The notes: a model not told the origin generated them from the letters alone. A stretch of DNA of 26,692 nucleotides from Solobacterium sp. UBA1761 (GCA_002315565.1 DCHD01000007.1:1-26692), one strand, 5' to 3'. Positions 1-8,794 are shown, numbered from the stretch's first letter. Numbers and translations are program-made.

Positions 1-91
1 TTTACGAGTGTTCAAAAATGCCTATTTTAAAGGGTTTTATGATAATACGAACCCTAATTTTATAGTCACGGTGTCGGCACCACTTAAACAT

Positions 92-118
92 AAAAGAGAT
101 TCAATCGGAATCTCTTTT
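92..118. terminator. Bidirectional intrinsic terminator
   Basis: An 11-bp inverted repeat (92-102 with 108-118, 5-nt loop) is A-rich on its left side and T-rich on its right side, so it can terminate on either strand. It sits just past the stop codon of the minus-strand DUF488 gene and probably ends the rluA-DUF488 operon. It could also end a plus-strand transcript entering from outside the window. Confidence 0.8.
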
Positions 119-119
119 T

Positions 120-542
120 TTACTTCATTTCATTATAGAATCTGTAATACTTCAGATATTCATCACTGCATTCAATATCTGCACCCATACCTTTAAGTAT
201 TCCGGCAATTATTGTCTTGTGGCATATTCTTTCATCTATACAGTAGCAGCAAAGATTAATATCTTCTTTTTCTGATATCTCTTTCAGATATTCAAGATAT
301 TCTTTGCCCTTTTCGTTTACTTTGAGATCTTTTATAAACCATGGCACATATTCACTATCAAAGTGTTCTTTTGACCATGTACCCTTCTCATAAAAAGAAC
401 TGTAATAGGCAAAAAGTTCTGGGGTAGGACTAAGTTCAGGAACCCATTTTGCATTATCCGGAAGATAATCAGGTTTTCTTACAATCCACCAGTTTTCTTT
501 TACATCATCTTCTTTGGAAGTTATTCTTCTTAATCTGATCAT
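120..542 (-). CDS. DUF488 family protein
   Basis: A 140-residue protein recognised as DUF488. The C-terminal half carries the family signature, a hydrophobic strand followed by clustered cysteines and a CH pair (LCCYC at 97-101, then ICHK at 106-109), near the usual place of the conserved Cys-His-Arg/Lys group. Biochemical function in this family is not established. The N-terminal part (NWWIVRKPDYLP, then PELSPTPELF) also fits. The ATG overlaps the TAA stop of the upstream pseudouridine synthase in a TAATG arrangement, so the two are probably co-transcribed and translationally coupled. A terminator hairpin follows immediately. The family call is fairly firm; no role is assigned. Confidence 0.75.
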   Translation of the reverse strand: MIRLRRITSKEDDVKENWWIVRKPDYLPDNAKWVPELSPTPELFAYYSSFYEKGTWSKEHFDSEYVPWFIKDLKVNEKGKEYLEYLKEISEKEDINLCCYCIDERICHKTIIAGILKGMGADIECSDEYLKYYRFYNEMK

Positions 543-1402
543 TATTTACCTCTGAATACTGTATTGAATACTCCAGGCATTTTAGTGATGAAGTCATATT
601 CCTTACCTGTAACAGGATGTCTGAATGTAAGTCTGTAGGCATGTAATCCTAAACGTTTAATTTGATTATTGGTACTGTTGTATTTATGGTCACCGATAAT
701 TGTGTGTTCTAATGATGCAAATGTTGCGCGGATCTGATTCTTTCTTCCGGTTTTAATACTTACATCAAGAAGAGAATAATAGTCACTACTTCTGATGACT
801 TTATAGTCAGTAACTGCTTTCTTCGCTTCTTTGTCATGTACATTACCAGTAACGTAAATGATACCTATCTTATTCTCTTTGAGATAGTTTTCAATATGAC
901 CTTTCTCATTTTCCATCTTTCCTTCGACAAGGGCGTAATAGTCACGATGGCTTACAATATCATTCCAGTTGTCCTGTAAAAGAATCTTGGTTTCTTCATT
1001 TTTCGCAAAAACCAGAACTCCACTTGTCTCTTTATCGATACGGTGAATAATGAAAACACGGTTATGTTTATCCTTTGACTTGAGATATTCCATTACCAGA
1101 TGGTAAGCTGTTCTGTCTTTATCCTTTTCGGTTGCGATTGAAAGAAGGCCCGCTGGCTTATTTATCGCAATGAGGTCATCATCCTCATAGATGATTTCAA
1201 TATCTTTTCTTTCGGTTTCGATCTTTCCATCGCTTATTACTAAAGTATCACCATAATGAAGCTGATGGTTAAACTGTGAAATACGTTTACCATTGATTAG
1301 GGTCAGTTTAAGAAGATTCTTGGCAACATTTCTTTTGAAGTGTAGATCATTTATCAGATACTCAAGAAGCAGAGCATCTCTTTTAACTTTATATTCATTC
1401 AT
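542..1402 (-). CDS. RluA-family RNA pseudouridine synthase
   Basis: Isomerises specific uridines to pseudouridine in rRNA or tRNA. From the ATG at 1402 the protein has 286 residues: an S4 RNA-binding domain (about 10-60) and then the catalytic domain, with the RluA motif HRIDKETSG at 120-128. Asp123 is the expected catalytic nucleophile. The reading frame extends upstream to a TTG at 1420. I chose the ATG because a TATAAT box lies between the two codons, exactly 6 nt before the ATG, which would make the transcript begin at the ATG. The gene is first in a two-gene operon with the DUF488 gene. The target (RluD-, RluB- or YlyB-like) cannot be decided from sequence, so no symbol is given. Confidence 0.85.
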   Translation of the reverse strand: MNEYKVKRDALLLEYLINDLHFKRNVAKNLLKLTLINGKRISQFNHQLHYGDTLVISDGKIETERKDIEIIYEDDDLIAINKPAGLLSIATEKDKDRTAYHLVMEYLKSKDKHNRVFIIHRIDKETSGVLVFAKNEETKILLQDNWNDIVSHRDYYALVEGKMENEKGHIENYLKENKIGIIYVTGNVHDKEAKKAVTDYKVIRSSDYYSLLDVSIKTGRKNQIRATFASLEHTIIGDHKYNSTNNQIKRLGLHAYRLTFRHPVTGKEYDFITKMPGVFNTVFRGK

Positions 1403-1408
1403 GAATAT

Positions 1409-1437
1409 ATTATATGCCAATTGACTGCTGACAAAAG
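1409..1437 (-). promoter_or_regulatory. Promoter of rluA-like gene, predicted leaderless
   Basis: On the minus strand TATAAT occupies 1414-1409 and is followed by six bases and then ATG at 1402. No Shine-Dalgarno sequence precedes the ATG. A weak -35 candidate (CTTTTG, 1437-1432) lies 17 nt further upstream. The expected +1 coincides with the A of the start codon. Confidence 0.6.
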
Positions 1438-1459
1438 ACTGCTAAAACAGTCAATTCTA

Positions 1460-1488
1460 TTGAGAATAAAATTATTAACCAATAGAAT
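1460..1488 (+). promoter_or_regulatory. Promoter of zinc-ribbon membrane protein gene, predicted leaderless
   Basis: TTGAGA (1460-1465), a 17-nt spacer and TAGAAT (1483-1488) form a near-consensus sigma-A promoter. Only six bases separate TAGAAT from the ATG at 1495, and no Shine-Dalgarno is present. Transcription is therefore expected to begin at or beside the start codon. Confidence 0.7.
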
Positions 1489-1494
1489 ATAGTC

Positions 1495-1890
1495 ATGAAG
1501 AACTTTCTGAACAAACTCAAGAACTTTATATTCAGGCTGTACCAAAGATCATATGGCCTTGATGACCTGAATAAAACACTGATTATTGCTTCACTTATTG
1601 TAAGCATCATCGCTTCTTTGACAAGAATAAGCATTATTTCCCTTATTTCTACAGTATTGTTTGTGATAATGCTATTAAGATACTTTTCTACCAATAAGGT
1701 TGCAAGAGTTGAAGAAAACCGCAAATTCAGACGGGCAACCAAAGGCATAAGACTTTCATGGCAATACCGCAAGACACATAGAATCTATAAATGTAAAAAG
1801 TGCGGTCAGTACATCAGAGTACCTAAAGGTCAGGGAAAGATTGAAACAACCTGTCCAAGTTGTGGCAATAAAGAAACACATATCTCATAA
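1495..1890 (+). CDS. Small membrane protein with C-terminal zinc ribbon
   Basis: A 131-residue protein of unknown function. A basic, amphipathic N-terminus is followed by two closely spaced hydrophobic segments (about 27-43 and 45-62) that form a membrane hairpin. A basic linker then leads to a zinc-ribbon-like tail with CKKC (100-103) and CPSC (120-123), so four cysteines could bind one zinc. With this topology both ends would be cytoplasmic. I do not recognise a named family. It stands alone between its own promoter and a terminator and is divergent from the rluA-like gene. Confidence 0.8.
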   Translation: MKNFLNKLKNFIFRLYQRSYGLDDLNKTLIIASLIVSIIASLTRISIISLISTVLFVIMLLRYFSTNKVARVEENRKFRRATKGIRLSWQYRKTHRIYKCKKCGQYIRVPKGQGKIETTCPSCGNKETHIS

Positions 1891-1913
1891 CAGGGTTATC
1901 ACCCTGTTTTTTT
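1889..1913 (+). terminator. Intrinsic terminator
   Basis: An 8-bp stem AACAGGGT/ACCCTGTT (1889-1896 with 1901-1908) with a TATC loop, followed by a run of T to 1913. It directly follows the zinc-ribbon gene stop codon. Confidence 0.85.
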
Positions 1914-1943
1914 GTTATCATTATTTTGTAAAGGAGTAATCCA

Positions 1944-2921
1944 ATGAGAAAAGTAATAATTGATACTGATGGCGGAAGTGATGATGCAGTAGCCATCATA
2001 ATGTGTTTAAGAGATCCAGCTGTTGATGTAGTGGCAATCACTACTGTATCTGGTAATGTCGATGTCAATCAGGCAACTAAAAACGTATTGATGTCAGCAG
2101 AAATTGCACTCGGAAAAGATAACTGCCCTCCTGTCTATAAAGGTGCGATGCAGCCTTTAATAAGAGACAGAGTACATGCCAGAAACGTACACGGTAACGA
2201 TGGCATGTCTGATCTGGACCTTATTCATCCAACAATCAGTGAAGAGAAAGAAGTGGCCTGCGATGCCATTATTGACCTTGTTAAAAAGTATCCTGATGAA
2301 ATTGAACTGGCAGTCATAGGTCCAGCAACCAATATCGCATTGGCTATGATGAAAGATCCTGAAACCATGAAACATGTCAAATGTATCTGGGTAATGGGTA
2401 CAGCAGGTTTTGGTCCAGGCAATACTACTCCTGTTTCAGAATTCAATGTCTATGCCGATGCAGAAGCATATAAAGTAATGATGGATTTTGGCGTTCATGT
2501 CTATGTCGGCGGATTTGACCTCTGTACAAATGATGCAGCATGGTTTGAAGATGACATCAAAGAACTGCTTGATTCAGGCAAGGAAGCTGCAATTTTCTCT
2601 GTCAGATCAAATGATCTGCTCGCAAAGTTCTCCTATGAAAACTCAGGCATCAGAAGAATCAACCTCTGTGACGCCATATCTTTGGCACCGATGCTCTGGG
2701 ATGATGTTGTAAAGGTAAAAAGCGAATGTATCTCTCACGTGGTAACCGACAATAAGGAATGCTATGGCCAGGTTATATTCTATGATGGCGGCATGCTTGC
2801 AGGAATGGGCCCAGGTTTTGAAAACGGGTATTACGGCAAAACCAAGCCCAACTGTACAGTCATATACAGACTCAATGCTGAGCTATACAAGAAACGTTTA
2901 AAAGATCTGTTGATACAGTAA
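1944..2921 (+). CDS. Nucleoside hydrolase (IunH/RihB type)
   Basis: Hydrolyses the N-glycosidic bond of ribonucleosides, giving free base and ribose for salvage. The 325-residue length is normal for the family. The N-terminal calcium-binding signature is present as DTDGGSDDA (7-15). A later segment with VMGTAGFGPGNTTP followed by EFNVYAD matches the conserved substrate-binding loop, and NVHGNDGM fits the usual HG.DG region. The start is set by a good Shine-Dalgarno (AAAGGAG, spacing 7). A terminator precedes and another follows, so it looks monocistronic, although I see no clear promoter of its own. Base preference (pyrimidine or inosine-uridine) cannot be read from the sequence. Confidence 0.9.
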   Translation: MRKVIIDTDGGSDDAVAIIMCLRDPAVDVVAITTVSGNVDVNQATKNVLMSAEIALGKDNCPPVYKGAMQPLIRDRVHARNVHGNDGMSDLDLIHPTISEEKEVACDAIIDLVKKYPDEIELAVIGPATNIALAMMKDPETMKHVKCIWVMGTAGFGPGNTTPVSEFNVYADAEAYKVMMDFGVHVYVGGFDLCTNDAAWFEDDIKELLDSGKEAAIFSVRSNDLLAKFSYENSGIRRINLCDAISLAPMLWDDVVKVKSECISHVVTDNKECYGQVIFYDGGMLAGMGPGFENGYYGKTKPNCTVIYRLNAELYKKRLKDLLIQ

Positions 2922-2946
2922 AAAAGAATTCCTAAGGAATTCTTTT
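2922..2946. terminator. Bidirectional intrinsic terminator
   Basis: An 11-bp perfect stem AAAAGAATTCC/GGAATTCTTTT (2922-2932 with 2936-2946) with a 3-nt loop, T-rich at both ends. It serves the nucleoside hydrolase on the plus strand and the dnaE-trmN6 operon on the minus strand. Confidence 0.85.
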
Positions 2947-3607
2947 ATTTTATATTTTCTATTTCACCATTATTTATGAATATCGGTTCTTCGATATTCA
3001 GTTTTGTCATCGGACCGATCTTCATCTTTACCACAAACCTTAATGCATAAGGTTTATTTCTTTCGTGAACAAACCTAAGCTTCATGAATTTAAGTTTGTA
3101 CTTCCTTGCCATTTCAAAGAATTCAATGAATCTGTCAGCCGGATACAGTGTATAGATAATTCCGTTATCCTTGGTAAACTTTCTGAATGCTTTAAACATA
3201 TCTTCAAGAGGCATAGTCTCTTCAAACATGGCTGCTCTGTAGTACTTGTTTTCAGTGACATTGTTCATCTCAAAAAACGGTGGATTACAAATGACCACGT
3301 CTTTAGGTTCAATCTCAAGATCCTGAATTCTTGAATGATAGAGATGAAACTCTTTACCAGTTGATTCAAGATTCTTTTTTGCTACATCAAGCGCCTCTTC
3401 AAAGATGTCAACGCCATTGAGCTCTTTTGCCCCGAAGTGTGATGCATATAAAAGAAGTGCACCATTGTTAGTGCCGATATCGAGCACTGATTTACCGATC
3501 ATCTTGTCAAGAAATGATCCAAGTACAGTTGTATCAGTATTGTATCTGAACATCTTTTCGTCCTGATACAGTTCAATATTCAGATATTTAAGAAAGTCTT
3601 TCGTCAT
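2945..3607 (-). CDS. trmN6: tRNA1(Val) (adenine(37)-N6)-methyltransferase-like protein
   Basis: An S-adenosylmethionine-dependent N6-adenine methyltransferase of the TrmN6/YfiC type. Numbered from the ATG at 3607 (220 residues), the SAM-binding motif I is VLDIGTNNGALLL (41-53) and the catalytic motif IV is NPPFF (108-112), typical of amino-group methylation of adenine. The frame is open to 3643, but an AAGGA Shine-Dalgarno at 3620-3616 has ideal spacing (8 nt) to the ATG at 3607 and is too close to the one at 3613. Both starts lie inside the end of the sensor-kinase gene, so it is translationally coupled as the last gene of the dnaE operon. Function follows the family; the exact tRNA target is inferred. 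Confidence 0.85.
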   Translation of the reverse strand: MTKDFLKYLNIELYQDEKMFRYNTDTTVLGSFLDKMIGKSVLDIGTNNGALLLYASHFGAKELNGVDIFEEALDVAKKNLESTGKEFHLYHSRIQDLEIEPKDVVICNPPFFEMNNVTENKYYRAAMFEETMPLEDMFKAFRKFTKDNGIIYTLYPADRFIEFFEMARKYKLKFMKLRFVHERNKPYALRFVVKMKIGPMTKLNIEEPIFINNGEIENIK

Positions 3608-5063
3608 CGTCATATTCCTTATCGTAATCTTTTGAAAGTTCAAACCAGAATGTTGAACCTTTGCCTACTTTACTTGTTACGCCATATTTGGCTTTATGTG
3701 ATTCAAGAATCGCCTTGGCAATCGCAAGACCCAGTCCGGTAGAATCCTTGCTTCTGGCAAAGTTTTTGTCTACCTTATTATATCTGTCCCAGATATAAGG
3801 CAGTAAATCTTCCTTTATGCCCTCTCCTTCATCAGCAACCTCAACTCTTACTGATTCTTCAGAGTCAATCATTCTGACTTCAATCTTCTTTCCAGGCCCT
3901 GTATGTTTAAGGGCATTGTTTATGAAGTTATAGATAACCTGCGATATCTTTATTTCATCAGCATAGACAATAACTTCCTCTAGCTTTGTTGAGAAGACAA
4001 CCTGTTTGTCTTCAATCATGTGGCTTAGAAGTTCTATCACATCCTCGATTGTTTCTTTGAGGTCAAAATTGTCACTGGTAAGAGTTATATAACCGGCCTG
4101 CATCTTGGAGAGCTCCTGCATATCATTGACCAGTGATGCAAGATAATCAGCTTCCTTTAATATGACATCAATATGCTCATTACGCTTTTCAGGATTGTCA
4201 CCGGAGATATCCTTAATCATCTCGGCATAAGCTTTAATCATAGTCAAAGGTGTCTTGATGTCATGTGATACATTGGCGATCAGATCTTTTCTGAGTTCAT
4301 CAACCTTACCCAGTTTAGTTGTGGCATCATCAAGCGACTTTGCCAGTTCATCAATTTCACTGTAGGATTTCTTCTGTTCAAAATCAATATTGTAGTTACC
4401 TTCAGCAAGCCTGTTGGCTTCTTTATTCATTCTGATAATCGGTGAAGTTATCTTTCTTGTAAGTACAAAAGAAACAAGCAGCGATATTGCGACAATGAAC
4501 AGTGCAATATAGTTATACTGTTTCATGATGAAATCAACATATGATTCAACCGGTTCAAGCGGCGTGTTTATTACCAGATAATAGTTGGCAAGTTTGGATG
4601 TTATCTTCTTGCCAAATACCAGCATATCAGTTGAAATAAGTTCGGACTCAACATCTGCTGAAATAGTGCCATAGGCATCAAGAGTCTTTATGACTTTGTC
4701 AGCATCTTCACTTACGGTTATGTTTTCTCCTTCGATAACAACCGGTTTATCCAGCATACATAACTGGCCCAGAGTATCTGAACTGTATATAATCTTTCCG
4801 TTGGAATTGTACATTAAAGCGCAGACATTGTTGGACATCGTCAGTTTTGTCGTTGAATAGACATCGGCTTCAGTAGCCTTTTTATTGATCAGATTGGTCT
4901 CAATCGTACTGGCTATGGTATTTACTGATTCAATACGGTTTTCCCTGTAATAAGGCTTAATAAGGGCTATCAACAGAAAGCCCAAAAGTCCCAGCATCGT
5001 CAAAGAAAACACCAGGAAATAAAGCCATGTCTTGAATCTTATTGATCTGAAATCAAACTTCAA
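3588..5063 (-). CDS. Two-component sensor histidine kinase
   Basis: A 491-residue membrane kinase paired with the OmpR-type regulator just upstream. Order of parts: TM1 (about 13-35), an extracytoplasmic sensor region of about 145 residues, TM2 (about 182-202), HAMP (about 203-255), and a dimerisation domain with H-box SHDIKTPLTMI (phospho-acceptor His267). The ATPase domain follows, with an N-box (FINNALKH) and G-boxes (DEGEGI, GLGLAIAK). The start is a TTG at 5063 that overlaps the regulator's final codons by 11 nt. No early ATG exists in frame, and a GGGG tract lies upstream. The ligand is unknown, and the extracellular region shows no domain I can name. Confidence 0.9.
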   Translation of the reverse strand: MKFDFRSIRFKTWLYFLVFSLTMLGLLGFLLIALIKPYYRENRIESVNTIASTIETNLINKKATEADVYSTTKLTMSNNVCALMYNSNGKIIYSSDTLGQLCMLDKPVVIEGENITVSEDADKVIKTLDAYGTISADVESELISTDMLVFGKKITSKLANYYLVINTPLEPVESYVDFIMKQYNYIALFIVAISLLVSFVLTRKITSPIIRMNKEANRLAEGNYNIDFEQKKSYSEIDELAKSLDDATTKLGKVDELRKDLIANVSHDIKTPLTMIKAYAEMIKDISGDNPEKRNEHIDVILKEADYLASLVNDMQELSKMQAGYITLTSDNFDLKETIEDVIELLSHMIEDKQVVFSTKLEEVIVYADEIKISQVIYNFINNALKHTGPGKKIEVRMIDSEESVRVEVADEGEGIKEDLLPYIWDRYNKVDKNFARSKDSTGLGLAIAKAILESHKAKYGVTSKVGKGSTFWFELSKDYDKEYDDDERLS

Positions 5064-5718
5064 ACTTGTACCCCACAGATCTTACGGTTTCGATACAGTC
5101 TTTATATTTGCCAAGATTTCTTCTTAACATCTTGACATGAGTATCAACCGTTCTGTCATCTCCATCATAGTCAAAACCCCATATAGCTTCCAGTATTCTT
5201 TCTCTATCAAGTGCAATTCCCTTGTTCTTGATAAGATACAGAAGCAGTTCAAATTCTTTAGGAGTTACCATTATTCTTTCGCCTTCAATTGTTAAAGTTC
5301 TTCCAGAGATATCAACAATCATATCTTCATGAACAAACTTTTCAGTATTGGCATTCTTTTTTCTTCTGTCACATACCGCCTTGACTCTGGCCATCAGTTC
5401 TTTTGGTGAGAATGGTTTAGTTACATAGTCATCAATACCTATCTCAAAACTTGTCAGTTTGTCTTCTTCTTCTAAACGTGCTGAAAGCATAATGATACTT
5501 ACATCAGACTGTTTTCTTATTTCTTTGAGTGCTGAAAAACCGTCAAGTTCTGGCATCATGATGTCAAGAATGATGCAGTCATATTCATTATTGAGTGCTT
5601 TTTCAATAGCTTCATAGCCATTTGCTGCCTCATCACATTCATAATCCATGGCTTTGGCATATTCTTTGACAACTTCTCTGATTTTAATTTCATCATCAAC
5701 AATCAATAACTTAAGCAT
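5053..5718 (-). CDS. OmpR/PhoB-family response regulator
   Basis: A 221-residue DNA-binding regulator. The receiver domain (1-115) has the acidic pair DD (8-9), the phospho-acceptor Asp52 in LDIMMPELDG, the switch Ser79 and Lys101 in TKPF. A winged-helix output domain (about 125-221) includes the typical EFELLLYLI and RTVDTHVKMLRRNLG segments. A strong Shine-Dalgarno (AGGAGG, spacing 5) lies inside the end of dnaE, and the two genes overlap by 8 nt. The regulator and the downstream kinase form one two-component system. Target genes are unknown. Confidence 0.93.
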   Translation of the reverse strand: MLKLLIVDDEIKIREVVKEYAKAMDYECDEAANGYEAIEKALNNEYDCIILDIMMPELDGFSALKEIRKQSDVSIIMLSARLEEEDKLTSFEIGIDDYVTKPFSPKELMARVKAVCDRRKKNANTEKFVHEDMIVDISGRTLTIEGERIMVTPKEFELLLYLIKNKGIALDRERILEAIWGFDYDGDDRTVDTHVKMLRRNLGKYKDCIETVRSVGYKFEV

Positions 5719-8700
5719 CTTTTCCTCCTATTATTCTGGCCTTCTTAACAAGTGCAGAATTCTCTTTTTCTATATTTCCTTCAAAATAGATATATGAATC
5801 TTCTTTTAGTTGTAACTGCAGCTGAGCATACAGATCAGGCATGACGGCCAGTGACATGTCTCCTGTATCGTCCGATATATCCACGAATGCCATCATCTGC
5901 CCCTTCTTGGTCTTATGCTGTTTAACTCTTCTTACAAGTCCGAATCCTCTTTGGATACCTGGAGTATTGCCTATAACATTGAGTGGCTGAGTATTTATGC
6001 CGTATTCTTTTTTAAGTTCAATAATCGGATTATAGCTGAAATAGAAGCCAAGTACATCCTTCTCTTTTTCTGCGAGTACCTTCTTGTCATCTTTATAGTT
6101 TTCAATAACCGGTGCATCATCATAACCCAGATCCAGTGACATTCCGGCATGGTTTTCGGCATACCTCAGCGCATTCTCCAGTGCTTTGATCATCGCGAAT
6201 CTGTTTAATCCAAGTTCATCAAGAGCACCTGCTACGATGAGATTTTCAATGACGTTTCTTTCAACTGCTGCATTATAGAGTCTGGTGATACATTCAAGAT
6301 AGTCTTTAAACGGTCCATTGGCATTTCTTTCATTTACAATTTTCATACCGGATACATTGCCGACATCTTTGATTACGCCAAACGGCATCACAATAGCAGA
6401 GTTTTTAATTGTATATTCAAGAAGTGATGAATTGATGGAAACACCACTCACTTTCTGTCCTACAGAAATACATTCATGAATATACTCATAAGTCTTGTTG
6501 GAAGAACCGATAACGCCATTAAGAAGTGCCTTATAGAAATAAAGCGGATAGTTGGCTTTAAGATAAGCCATTTCATAGGCTACCATGGCATAGGCAATGG
6601 AATGAGATTTATTGAAACCATAGTTGGCAAACTTCAGTATCAGTTCATAAAGTTTAATTGCGATATCTTTTGTATAACCATTATTTACACAGCCTTCGAT
6701 AAAGTCATTGGCCAGTTTCTCAAGTTCACTGGCTTTCTTTTTGGACATCGCCCTTCTTAAGATATCGGCCTTGCCATATGAAAAACCGGCCAGTGTTCTG
6801 GCAATGGACATAATCTGTTCCTGATAGACAATTACACCATAGGTTTCAGCAAGTATCGGTTTAAGTTCTTTGACCAGATATTCAACTTTTTCAGGATGTG
6901 CTCTGTTTTCAAGGAACAGTGGAATATTTTCCATTGGCCCAGGTCTGAACAGTGCTATAGTCATACCGATTTCTTCAAAAGTCTCAGGTTTCATCTTCCT
7001 GATCAAAGACTGCATACCATTGGATTCAAGCTGGAATACACCAAGTACATTCACAGAATCAATCAGGTCAAATGTTTTCTTATCATCAAGCGCGATATGG
7101 CTTATTGAAAAGTCCGGTTTGAACTTCTTAATATCTTCGACTATCTCGGCAATTATTCCGAGATTTCTTAAGCCCAAAAAGTCCATCTTGATGAGACCCA
7201 ATTCTTCAAGATGTTCCATTGTGTACTGAGTAGAATAGTAGTCATCTTCAATGGCGATAACCGGTGCAACATCGCTGATTGGAAGTCTAGACATAACGAC
7301 ACCTGCCGCATGAGTTGACTCATGTCTTGGTGCACCTTCTATCTTTAAGGCTATCTTATATAATTTCCTGAACTTTGCCTCAGATTCAATCTTCTGTCTG
7401 AAAACAGGAACACCTTCATAAGCCTTCTCTAAAGACATGTCATAGGCAAAAGGAATCAGTTTTGTTAAAGAATCGATGTCACTGGTCGAATATTCAAGTA
7501 CCCTTCCGACATCTCTTAATACCTGCTTAGGTTTAAGGGTTCCGTAAGTGATGATATGACCGACATGTTCTTTACCGTATTTCTTCTGAACATATTCGAA
7601 AACTTCACTTCTTCTGTCATCCGGGAAGTCAGTATCGATATCAGGCAACGATATTCTTTCCGGATTAAGGAATCTTTCAAACAGGAGTCCATATTTAATT
7701 GGGTCAATATCAGTTATCCCGAGACAATAAGCAACCATTGAACCTGCTGCCGATCCTCTGCCCGGTCCGACCATAATGCCGTTTCTTTTCGCAAAGAGAA
7801 TAAAGTCATAGACAATAAGGAAATAGTCTTCAAGATTCATCTTCATGATTACCTTGAGTTCATATTCAAGTCTGCTTAGATATTCTTTGTTTTGAGTATT
7901 GTGTAGTCTCTTGCTTAGACCGGCTTTTGAAAGATTAACCAGATAGTCTTTGGAAGAGATGCCGTCTTTACTCTGATAAACAGGTAAAGATGTATGGTAT
8001 GCCATTTCCACGTTGAGTGTAGCAGCCAGTGCATCAGTATTCTCTAATTCTTCTCTTTCATATAGACTTTCAAATTCTGATGGATTAAGGATGTATCTTC
8101 CTGCTTCATCAGAGTTATTTATGTCTTTTATAGTCTTTTTGTCACGGATACATTTTAGTACTTCATATTCTTCTTCATCACCCTTATCAGGATAATATGC
8201 CCTGTTAAGCGCAAATGAAAAAATATTTTCTTTTCTTAATATTTCTTTGGCTTCTTTATCATATTTGAGGTTATAGGCAATGTCATGGTCGCATAGTGCT
8301 ACCACATATTCACCAAACAGCTCTTTCTCTAGTTTAAGTGCAGCACTTGAGTCACTCTTTTTTTCTAAGGCGATTCTTAAAGGCATCGTATCTGAGAAAA
8401 GAACAATGACATTGTTTTCACTGTATTTTTTAAGCACATCAGTACCGATAACCTTATCACTTTGAGTGCAGATCAAAGATGAAAGTTTCATGAGATTCCT
8501 GAATCCTTCATCATTCTTGCTTAAAAGCATTACCGGAGTCTCTATGCCATTACATAAAGTATCTACCTCGAGGCCATATATCGGCTTGATATTATTGGCC
8601 TGACAGGCTTTTTTAAAAACCATGGCTCCAGCAAGTACATTCTTATCTACCAGCGCACAGCTTGTATATCCGTATTCAAGGCACTTTGAAATAATGTCCT

Positions 8701-8761
8701 CAACAGAACACATACTTGAAAGTAATGAATAGACACTTCTTACATACAATAAAGACTTCAT
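5711..8761 (-). CDS. dnaE: DNA polymerase III alpha subunit (DnaE)
   Basis: A C-family DNA polymerase. At 1016 residues it is short for DnaE but intact. The palm holds GPGRGSAAGS (332-341), the catalytic aspartates of PDIDTDF (373-379) and a third aspartate, Asp528, in KMDFLGLR. A helix-hairpin-helix region and a C-terminal OB fold (about 930-1010) follow. The N-terminal PHP domain has lost its metal ligands: the usual HxH is YxR (6-8) and the usual TDH reads VDK (38-40). In Bacillota with PolC this enzyme extends RNA primers or performs error-prone synthesis; that role is inferred. It is first in an operon with a two-component system and trmN6, and its ATG follows a TATAAT box by 7 nt without a Shine-Dalgarno. 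Confidence 0.95.
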   Translation of the reverse strand: MKSLLYVRSVYSLLSSMCSVEDIISKCLEYGYTSCALVDKNVLAGAMVFKKACQANNIKPIYGLEVDTLCNGIETPVMLLSKNDEGFRNLMKLSSLICTQSDKVIGTDVLKKYSENNVIVLFSDTMPLRIALEKKSDSSAALKLEKELFGEYVVALCDHDIAYNLKYDKEAKEILRKENIFSFALNRAYYPDKGDEEEYEVLKCIRDKKTIKDINNSDEAGRYILNPSEFESLYEREELENTDALAATLNVEMAYHTSLPVYQSKDGISSKDYLVNLSKAGLSKRLHNTQNKEYLSRLEYELKVIMKMNLEDYFLIVYDFILFAKRNGIMVGPGRGSAAGSMVAYCLGITDIDPIKYGLLFERFLNPERISLPDIDTDFPDDRRSEVFEYVQKKYGKEHVGHIITYGTLKPKQVLRDVGRVLEYSTSDIDSLTKLIPFAYDMSLEKAYEGVPVFRQKIESEAKFRKLYKIALKIEGAPRHESTHAAGVVMSRLPISDVAPVIAIEDDYYSTQYTMEHLEELGLIKMDFLGLRNLGIIAEIVEDIKKFKPDFSISHIALDDKKTFDLIDSVNVLGVFQLESNGMQSLIRKMKPETFEEIGMTIALFRPGPMENIPLFLENRAHPEKVEYLVKELKPILAETYGVIVYQEQIMSIARTLAGFSYGKADILRRAMSKKKASELEKLANDFIEGCVNNGYTKDIAIKLYELILKFANYGFNKSHSIAYAMVAYEMAYLKANYPLYFYKALLNGVIGSSNKTYEYIHECISVGQKVSGVSINSSLLEYTIKNSAIVMPFGVIKDVGNVSGMKIVNERNANGPFKDYLECITRLYNAAVERNVIENLIVAGALDELGLNRFAMIKALENALRYAENHAGMSLDLGYDDAPVIENYKDDKKVLAEKEKDVLGFYFSYNPIIELKKEYGINTQPLNVIGNTPGIQRGFGLVRRVKQHKTKKGQMMAFVDISDDTGDMSLAVMPDLYAQLQLQLKEDSYIYFEGNIEKENSALVKKARIIGGKDA

Positions 8762-8768
8762 CAGTTTA

Positions 8769-8774
8769 ATTATA
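8769..8774 (-). promoter_or_regulatory. -10 box of dnaE, predicted leaderless
   Basis: On the minus strand TATAAT (8774-8769) is separated from the dnaE ATG at 8761 by seven bases, and no Shine-Dalgarno is present. The -35 region is AT-rich and shows no clear consensus, so the promoter call rests mainly on the perfect -10. Confidence 0.5.
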
Positions 8775-8794
8775 CTTTAGTTAATGCATCCATA

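Noticed and set aside
1..91. Possible 3' end of a gene entering from the left, or the open frame from position 8 to 196
   Set aside because: The frame runs straight through the terminator hairpin at 92-118 and into the antisense of the DUF488 gene. No recognisable domain, tRNA or repeat is visible in these 91 bases, so I call nothing here.
1410..1772. A 120-codon minus-strand frame with hydrophobic stretches, antisense to the zinc-ribbon membrane protein
   Set aside because: Its hydrophobicity mirrors the antisense strand of a membrane protein gene with a clear promoter and zinc-ribbon motif. It has no ribosome-binding site.
6870..7229. A 119-codon plus-strand frame within dnaE
   Set aside because: A shadow of the DnaE palm region, with no ribosome-binding site or promoter and no recognisable motif.
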